Assembly: GCA_017504335.1 (NCBI GenBank)
Contig: JAFVRI010000204.1
Span: 1-19,903 of the forward strand
From: Clostridia bacterium
GTDB taxonomy: Bacteria > Bacillota > Clostridia > Oscillospirales > CAG-272
Reading direction: 5' to 3'
Length of the DNA stretch: 19,903 nucleotides
The notes beneath the pieces are model-generated. The model saw only the letters and a list, made by a program, of their open reading frames with translations. It had not been told where the DNA came from and made no database searches. Shown here one piece after another: positions 15,463 through 19,903 of this stretch; the first letter of the stretch is position 1, and each line of letters starts with the position of its first letter. The position numbers and the translations under genes are program-made.

Positions 15463-17682
15463 TTATTTCAACCGTTCAATGACATCGTTCTGGAGTCGCT
15501 CGCACATATCCACGAACACTCCGCTGTATCCCGTAACCCTGACCAGAAGATCCCGATGGTCCTCGGGATGCTCCTTCGCATCGATCAGATCCTTCACATC
15601 CGCACAGGATACCTGCGCATGCAATCCGCCCCGATTCAAATAGGAGGCAAACAACGCACAAAATGCGGCACGACCGTTTTCTCCCTCAAATTGCTTGGGA
15701 TCCAGATCCAGATTGAGCGCGCCCGAAACCAATCCGTCCTTCGGCAGATGCAAAACCGATTGAAGCATGGCACTCAGACCGTTGACCGCAACACCGTTGG
15801 CGGGGCGGATATTTTGGGAATATGGAGTATATGCCCGCCGTCCGTCGGGGGTCGCGCCATATCCCTCGCCATATTTCAAATGCCATGTATCGCTCTGCAT
15901 ACAGGGCACCAAAAACAGCTTTTCCTTTTCGAAATAGGGTCGGTTCTTTTCGATCACCAAGCGGCTGGCATCCCGTGACAGTCGCTCCACATGGCGGTTG
16001 GACAGCTCGGTATCCATACCGTATTTCTCCGCCTTTCGGCAAAGCGCCAGTACGTGGGGATACCCCTCAAAATCGGCATCCACCGCAGCCATCAGCTCCT
16101 TAAGCGTCAGCTTCTTTTCGATGAATACCAGCTGATCCACCGCAATAAAGCAATCAACGACCGTTCCAAACATTTGGAATGCCTGAAGCTCAAAGTGATA
16201 TTTTGCGCCCGCCGTAAAGCATTGCGCATTCTTCACCGAATCGGTAAAGAAGCAATCTCCGAAGGTAATGGCAGACGAGGGATTTCTCTTTCGGACCGAC
16301 AGTTCCCGCGAAAGATACGCAAGCTTTCTGTCGATGAACTCACTCATGCGGGCAAAGAATCCGTCGTAAAAGTCCTCGATGGTAACCGATTCCCCTTCCC
16401 TTTGAGAAAGCTCTCGCATAACCTCCACAAAATCCTCGGGCCAGCTATGCTTGCTTCTTGTCCGCATATAGGGGATATCCAATGCCTTTGCTTCCTCGGG
16501 CGTACGAACTGTATCGTAATGCTTGCTTTGGGGAGAACTGACCATCCATGCGCTGTTATCGCCGGGGGAGCACCAGTTACATCCGAAATGGATGTACCGT
16601 CTGGCATCCTCCTCGGGAAGCCCTAAGCGCAAAAGCGCCGCCAAAACATTTTCATCGTTATAAAACATCAGCGAGGAGCTGGCAAGTGCCCGCTCGCACA
16701 GGGTTTTCCAAAGGGCAGGACAGGACTTGTCCATATCCTTAACATAGCGGACAACCACTACAGGGTTTTTGAAGGCGGGGACGATGCACTCAGCAAACAG
16801 CTCGGTCAGCTCATTGACCGCAAGCTCCCCCCGTTCGTCGGTTCCCGCCAGAAGAAGATACTGAGGAGCGTCGAAATTGGCGATCCGTCGGAAGGTGGTG
16901 CTGTTGGTAGGATCTCCTACCTGATGCTCTCCACGCCCCATGATCAGATTGTGCTTGCAGTAGTAGTCGGTAATATACTCCTTCGCCTCTTCCTTTGTCA
17001 GCACGCCGCGCGCCAGATCCTTCTGATAAAGCGGATAGAGAATCTGATCCAGTCTGCCCACGGTAAGGGTGGGGTTTTCAGACACATAGGAGCAATCGAT
17101 CAGGGTAATGATCCACAGCAGCTGAAGAGCGGTCACAAAGTCCGATGGCTTTTCGGTTGCCACACGTGTCAGCGTATCCGCCAGCCGATTCATTCCCTTC
17201 ACCCTCGCCGCCTCGGCATACCGCAGCGTATAGGCGATGATGGCATCGTAGGTTTCGATAACGGCACGCAAAAAAGTCCGTTCTCCCTCCGTATCGACCT
17301 CCTTCATACGGTCAAGGGCGATCTCGCGCAAGCCAACCAGTCCTTTCCTGACAACCGCGTCCCAGGAATAGGCACAATGCCCCGAGGGCCAAAAAATGCG
17401 GTGGGTCGGATAATCGGGGTGAACAATATGGATTTGGAACATCCGTTCCTCCTCCTCGCTCAGCTCCCGATCCACGATTCTGCCCGCAATGAGATCATAC
17501 TCCTCAAGGGGCGTGGAAACACGGCTCAAAAGGGTCGAGAGGATCTTGGAAAAACGCAACGGCTGCGGAAGCTCCTTATAGGAGGATTTCAGCTCATTCA
17601 TGATCAAAAAGCGCTCTGCCGATGTAGCAAACATTGGCTTTTCTCTTAACGAATGAATCGCTTCTTCAATGTTTCTATTCAT
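15463..17682 (-). CDS. Glycyl radical enzyme of the PFL/dehydratase superfamily, unusual active site
   Basis: This 739-aa protein has the PFL-like domain over most of its length and a C-terminal glycine radical domain. The radical loop is RVTGYSG, with G718 as the likely radical site, about 20 residues from the end as in the family. Other shared parts are LVPCMQSDTWHLKYG, GATPDGRRAYTPYSQNIRP and GGLHAQVSC. The active-site Cys region reads HFGCNWCSPGDN (C368, C371). Most dehydratase- and lyase-type members have GCVE, so the Glu base is missing and a second Cys is present. AGGAGG lies 4 nt before the ATG, 9 nt after the transporter gene. Enzymes of this group need a radical SAM activase, and none is in the window. 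They are oxygen-sensitive. The reaction is unknown; it is not a plain pyruvate formate-lyase. Confidence 0.92.
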   Translation of the reverse strand: MNRNIEEAIHSLREKPMFATSAERFLIMNELKSSYKELPQPLRFSKILSTLLSRVSTPLEEYDLIAGRIVDRELSEEEERMFQIHIVHPDYPTHRIFWPSGHCAYSWDAVVRKGLVGLREIALDRMKEVDTEGERTFLRAVIETYDAIIAYTLRYAEAARVKGMNRLADTLTRVATEKPSDFVTALQLLWIITLIDCSYVSENPTLTVGRLDQILYPLYQKDLARGVLTKEEAKEYITDYYCKHNLIMGRGEHQVGDPTNSTTFRRIANFDAPQYLLLAGTDERGELAVNELTELFAECIVPAFKNPVVVVRYVKDMDKSCPALWKTLCERALASSSLMFYNDENVLAALLRLGLPEEDARRYIHFGCNWCSPGDNSAWMVSSPQSKHYDTVRTPEEAKALDIPYMRTRSKHSWPEDFVEVMRELSQREGESVTIEDFYDGFFARMSEFIDRKLAYLSRELSVRKRNPSSAITFGDCFFTDSVKNAQCFTAGAKYHFELQAFQMFGTVVDCFIAVDQLVFIEKKLTLKELMAAVDADFEGYPHVLALCRKAEKYGMDTELSNRHVERLSRDASRLVIEKNRPYFEKEKLFLVPCMQSDTWHLKYGEGYGATPDGRRAYTPYSQNIRPANGVAVNGLSAMLQSVLHLPKDGLVSGALNLDLDPKQFEGENGRAAFCALFASYLNRGGLHAQVSCADVKDLIDAKEHPEDHRDLLVRVTGYSGVFVDMCERLQNDVIERLK

Positions 17683-17691
17683 AAGTCCTCC

Positions 17692-18633
17692 TTACAACAA
17701 ATTGATGCAGACAATTCCGCAAAGCGCCACAGACGATCCGAGAACGCCCCGTCGGGTGATTTTTTCTCCGAAGAAGATCATGGCAACAAAGTTCACCGTG
17801 ATCAGGCATCCGCCCTTCAATACGGGATAAAGCACCTGGGAGGGCATGCCGAAATTGTTGGTGGCAACGGTTTGCAGATAGTTGGCGGCAAACAAACATA
17901 CCGCCATCACAAGCACGTGCAGAACCACACGGAGCGGCATGGCATCACGCACCCTCCACACCGTTTTTTTCGAGTTTCTTTTCTGAATCAAGTGACAGAC
18001 CGCAAGTGCCGCCAAAAGCGCTGCCGAAGTAAACACGTAGGTGTAAAAGTGATAGATACTTTTGGGATAAAAGACCCCGTGGGTAAAGTCGCCCGCCTCA
18101 GTATAATACTGGCGATAAAGCTGCTGGACCACTCCGGTCATACCGTCTCCAACGGCGGCAAGGATCAAGAGGAGAATGGCACCAAAGCCTCTTCCTTTCT
18201 GTCCGTTTCCGGGCTTTGCCAGAATCACGGTCGCCGCTACGATCATGGCAAATCCAAGCATTTTCCAGGGAGAAAGCTCCTCACCGAACAGAGCTGCGCA
18301 GAATACGGCAGGCAAAAGAGAACCGAGGGTCATGCCTACATCCATCGAGACCATGGAATTTTTGCGAACCGCCGACAGCCAACAAACCAAAAAGAGCGCG
18401 TTAGAAATACCCGCAAGCAGACAAATGCCGAGCATACCTGTCTCAATCTTCAAAAACTTGCCCGCCCCCTCAAGGAGCAAAAGTGCGCCGCCAATCAGCA
18501 TGCAGAAGATCATACGCAAAAGGCTGAAGCGAACAGAGTCCGTCGCGTCCTTTACGTACCCGCTGGTTCTTTTTCCGCTGTATCCCTTCACCGTCAGACA
18601 CAAGAGCGTCAACGCTACCACGCCGTAAACCAT
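17692..18633 (-). CDS. EamA/DMT-superfamily transporter
   Basis: This 313-aa protein has about ten membrane helices arranged as two EamA repeats separated by a short charged linker (KPGNGQKGRG). The typical end-of-repeat motif FGEELSPWKMLGFAMIV is in the first half and FFGEKITRRGVLGSS in the second. DMT-family proteins of this kind move metabolites such as sugars, amino acids or nucleosides across the cytoplasmic membrane. The frame is open to 18666, but the ATG at 18633 is chosen because the longer start lies upstream of the predicted transcription start. GGCGGGAT precedes the chosen ATG. As first gene of the unit with the glycyl radical enzyme and reductase, it probably imports their substrate or exports a product. 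Confidence 0.9.
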   Translation of the reverse strand: MVYGVVALTLLCLTVKGYSGKRTSGYVKDATDSVRFSLLRMIFCMLIGGALLLLEGAGKFLKIETGMLGICLLAGISNALFLVCWLSAVRKNSMVSMDVGMTLGSLLPAVFCAALFGEELSPWKMLGFAMIVAATVILAKPGNGQKGRGFGAILLLILAAVGDGMTGVVQQLYRQYYTEAGDFTHGVFYPKSIYHFYTYVFTSAALLAALAVCHLIQKRNSKKTVWRVRDAMPLRVVLHVLVMAVCLFAANYLQTVATNNFGMPSQVLYPVLKGGCLITVNFVAMIFFGEKITRRGVLGSSVALCGIVCINLL

Positions 18634-18664
18634 TTTTATCCCGCCTTTCCTTGTTTCTGATCTC

Positions 18665-18693
18665 ATTATAGCAGAAAATTCTCCAAATAGGAA
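18665..18693 (-). promoter_or_regulatory. Promoter of the EamA-GRE-reductase operon, weak -35
   Basis: On the minus strand a perfect TATAAT lies at 18665-18670. At 17 bp spacing the -35 position reads TTCCTA (18688-18693), only half matching TTGACA. A good -10 with a poor -35 is typical of promoters that need an activator, which fits the divergent AraC-family gene. The start would be near 18658, about 25 nt before the transporter ATG. Confidence 0.6.
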
Positions 18694-18712
18694 TGTATTA
18701 TTATAAAAAACC

Positions 18713-18741
18713 TTGACTTTTCTGCACTAACATGATACAAT
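18713..18741 (+). promoter_or_regulatory. Sigma-A promoter of the AraC-family regulator gene
   Basis: TTGACT (18713-18718) and TACAAT (18736-18741) are separated by 17 bp, and TGA directly before TACAAT gives an extended -10. It should start transcription near 18748, about 20 nt before the chosen ATG. The -35 elements of this and the facing promoter are only about 20 bp apart, so one bound regulator could affect both. Confidence 0.85.
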
Positions 18742-18770
18742 CAACTCAATCAATAAAAGGAGGAATTCGG

Positions 18771-19610
18771 ATGAAAATACACGCTTTTTCCGAGTTTAAT
18801 CTGATGGATCCCGATGTTCGGATCACCGATATTTTCCCCGAGCAATGGAAGACGGGACGGGAATTTTCGCTGTATCGGGATCGTCCGCGTCCGGTCAGTG
18901 CTTTCTTCTTCGTCTGCTCCGAATTGAGCGTTCTCTTTCGCTCCGAGGACGATGGATCCACACTTACCGCCCAACAAGGGGATGTGGTATTCATCCCTCA
19001 AGGCATCCGCTATTCCGCCCACGCCGAGGGAAATATCGATGAAAAAACCGTAACCTATACGGTCAATCTCCATCTGCTCGACACCGATCGGGAGGAGTTT
19101 CTCTGCTCGGATCGAATCTCGGTTCTGACCCATCGAAAGGACCAGGTCCACACCCGATATTTGGAGCGTCTGAGCGATGCCTTCCACCGCTCCTCGGAGA
19201 GCCGAAGCATGGCAAAGATCAAGGGGGAATTCTTTCTCCTTTTGGATCTCCTTCTCTCTACCTCCCATGAGGGCGAGAGCTTCTACTACCCTATCCGCAA
19301 GGGTGCAGAGGCATTTTGCGCGGAATGGAATAAAAACGAAAAGATAGAAAAATATGCACAAATGAGTGAGGTCAGCGTAACCTATTTTTATCGTTGCTTC
19401 CGCAAATGGTCTGGAAAATCTCCCGTGGAATACCGTAATTCCCTCCGTCTCTCCCACGCGGAAAGCCTTCTGCGCTGTACCAATATGCGCATTCTCGAAA
19501 TCGCACAAGCCGTTGGCTTCGATGACCCTCTTTACTTCTGCCGCATCTTCTCCGATGCCTACGGCCTTTCTCCCCATCATTACCGCAAAAGCCATCAGGT
19601 CGAGGGGTGA
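18771..19610 (+). CDS. AraC-family transcriptional regulator
   Basis: This 279-aa regulator has an N-terminal cupin-like sensing domain at about residues 35-105 (QQGDVVFIPQG at 68-78 is the usual beta-barrel turn). The C-terminal AraC DNA-binding domain spans about 177-274. In it, VSVTYFYRCFRKWSGKSPVEY is the first helix-turn-helix and following segment, and ILEIAQAVGFDDPLYFCRIF is the second, ending in GLSPHHYRK. The start at 18771 is set by AGGAGG 7 nt upstream. An in-frame ATG at 18732 overlaps the -10 region and would not be transcribed. It is divergent from the transporter-glycyl radical enzyme-reductase operon and most likely activates it in response to a sugar-like or related metabolite. 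The effector is unknown. Confidence 0.95.
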   Translation: MKIHAFSEFNLMDPDVRITDIFPEQWKTGREFSLYRDRPRPVSAFFFVCSELSVLFRSEDDGSTLTAQQGDVVFIPQGIRYSAHAEGNIDEKTVTYTVNLHLLDTDREEFLCSDRISVLTHRKDQVHTRYLERLSDAFHRSSESRSMAKIKGEFFLLLDLLLSTSHEGESFYYPIRKGAEAFCAEWNKNEKIEKYAQMSEVSVTYFYRCFRKWSGKSPVEYRNSLRLSHAESLLRCTNMRILEIAQAVGFDDPLYFCRIFSDAYGLSPHHYRKSHQVEG

Positions 19611-19746
19611 TGGAGGATAGTTACGACTAAATTTTTTGTCGCTTTTGAAAAAGCTCCGCAAAACTTTTATTACAAAATATGGCTTGGGGAAACATAGACT
19701 CCTCGTCCTTGTGTGACGGGTAGGCGATTGTTTTTTCTCTAAGGTA
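19611..19746. other. Non-coding stretch after the regulator gene
   Basis: I see no credible gene here. There are small AT-rich inverted segments (for example GCTTTT-GA-AAAAGC) and a short CGTC/GACG hairpin followed a few bases later by a six-T run near 19730. Either could be a weak terminator for the regulator gene. Confidence 0.5.
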
Positions 19747-19783
19747 GAAATCCGTCGGACCCTGCTGCGTCCCGACGGATTTC
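19747..19783 (+). terminator. Strong hairpin terminator downstream of the AraC-family gene
   Basis: GAAATCCGTCGGAC (19747-19760) pairs with GTCCCGACGGATTTC (19769-19783). There is one bulged C and an 8-nt loop. It is followed by GTTTTAT. The stem is long and GC-rich, but the T-run is short. The reverse strand has no good T-run beside it, so I favour the plus strand and the regulator transcript. Confidence 0.75.
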
Positions 19784-19786
19784 GTT

Positions 19787-19822
19787 TTATAACGGTGCGT
19801 CGAGGACGTCGCCCCGTTATAA
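19787..19822. repeat. Inverted repeat with nested hairpin
   Basis: TTATAACGG (19787-19795) and CCGTTATAA (19814-19822) are perfect 9-bp inverted arms around a spacer that itself contains CGTC-GAG-GACG. It begins 3 nt after the preceding terminator hairpin and is followed by an A-rich run. It could be a second terminator for a gene entering from the right, or part of a dispersed palindromic element. Confidence 0.6.
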
Positions 19823-19869
19823 ATAAAATAAAAAAGAAGAAAACCGTCGGTGTCCTCCTTCGCTTCGGG

Positions 19870-19889
19870 ACATATGCTTGCGCATATGT
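19870..19889. repeat. Perfect 8-bp inverted repeat near the window end
   Basis: ACATATGC and GCATATGT flank a TTGC loop. A second weaker pairing (TGTCC at 19851-19855 with GGACA at 19868-19872) overlaps its left arm, so two exclusive folds are possible. No coding function is seen, and the sequence continues beyond the window. Confidence 0.6.
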
Positions 19890-19903
19890 TGGCTCAGCAA
19901 CGC

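Noticed and set aside
14580..15482. A 300-codon open frame on the plus strand
   Set aside because: It is antisense to the aldo/keto reductase, which has its full catalytic tetrad.
17653..18660. A 335-codon open frame on the plus strand
   Set aside because: It is antisense to the EamA transporter, with a composition typical of a membrane-protein shadow (many His, Gln, Arg) and no domain.
18750..19661. A 303-codon open frame on the minus strand
   Set aside because: It is the antisense of the AraC-family gene, whose domains, start signal and promoter are all clear on the plus strand.

Overview
The window suggests a mid-GC, low-oxygen Firmicute, most likely a Clostridia-type gut bacterium. The basis is AGGAGG-type ribosome binding sites, consensus sigma-A promoters, a glycyl radical enzyme and an AraC/EamA sugar-metabolism style cassette. 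No rRNA, tRNA, CRISPR array, transposase or integrase was seen.

Region 1 (about 1-14350, all minus strand) is one long surface-polysaccharide operon read right to left from a near-perfect promoter at 14322-14350. In transcription order it holds a DegT-type sugar aminotransferase, a PglC-like initiating phosphoglycosyl transferase, three tandem ATP-grasp ligases (the first split by a frameshift), a TRAP-type large permease, an 87-aa two-helix membrane protein, two GT4 glycosyltransferases, a relic of one or two further glycosyltransferases, a GT2, another GT4, a Wzy-like polymerase, a hexapeptide acetyltransferase and a polysaccharide pyruvyl transferase cut by the window edge. Genes overlap or lie within about 50 nt of each other. 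The start of the operon looks like a Pgl-type amino-sugar module in which ATP-grasp ligases stand where an acetyltransferase would be expected. My inference is that a carboxylic acid, perhaps imported by the TRAP permease, is joined by amide bonds to the amino sugar before or during assembly of a lipid-linked repeat unit. The repeat is then extended by the glycosyltransferases, polymerised by Wzy, and O-acetylated and pyruvylated. No flippase or exporter lies in the window.

Region 2 (14393-14440) is a bidirectional hairpin terminator separating the polysaccharide operon from the next transcription unit.

Region 3 (14499-19610) is a small catabolic-looking cassette. EamA transporter, glycyl radical enzyme and aldo/keto reductase are transcribed leftward. 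An AraC-family regulator is transcribed divergently from a strong promoter, and the facing enzyme-operon promoter has a good -10 but a poor -35. The glycyl radical enzyme keeps the C-terminal radical loop but has an unusual Cys motif (GCNWC instead of GCVE), and no activating radical SAM enzyme is present.

Region 4 (19611-19903) has no gene that I can support. It carries a strong hairpin terminator followed by two further palindromes.
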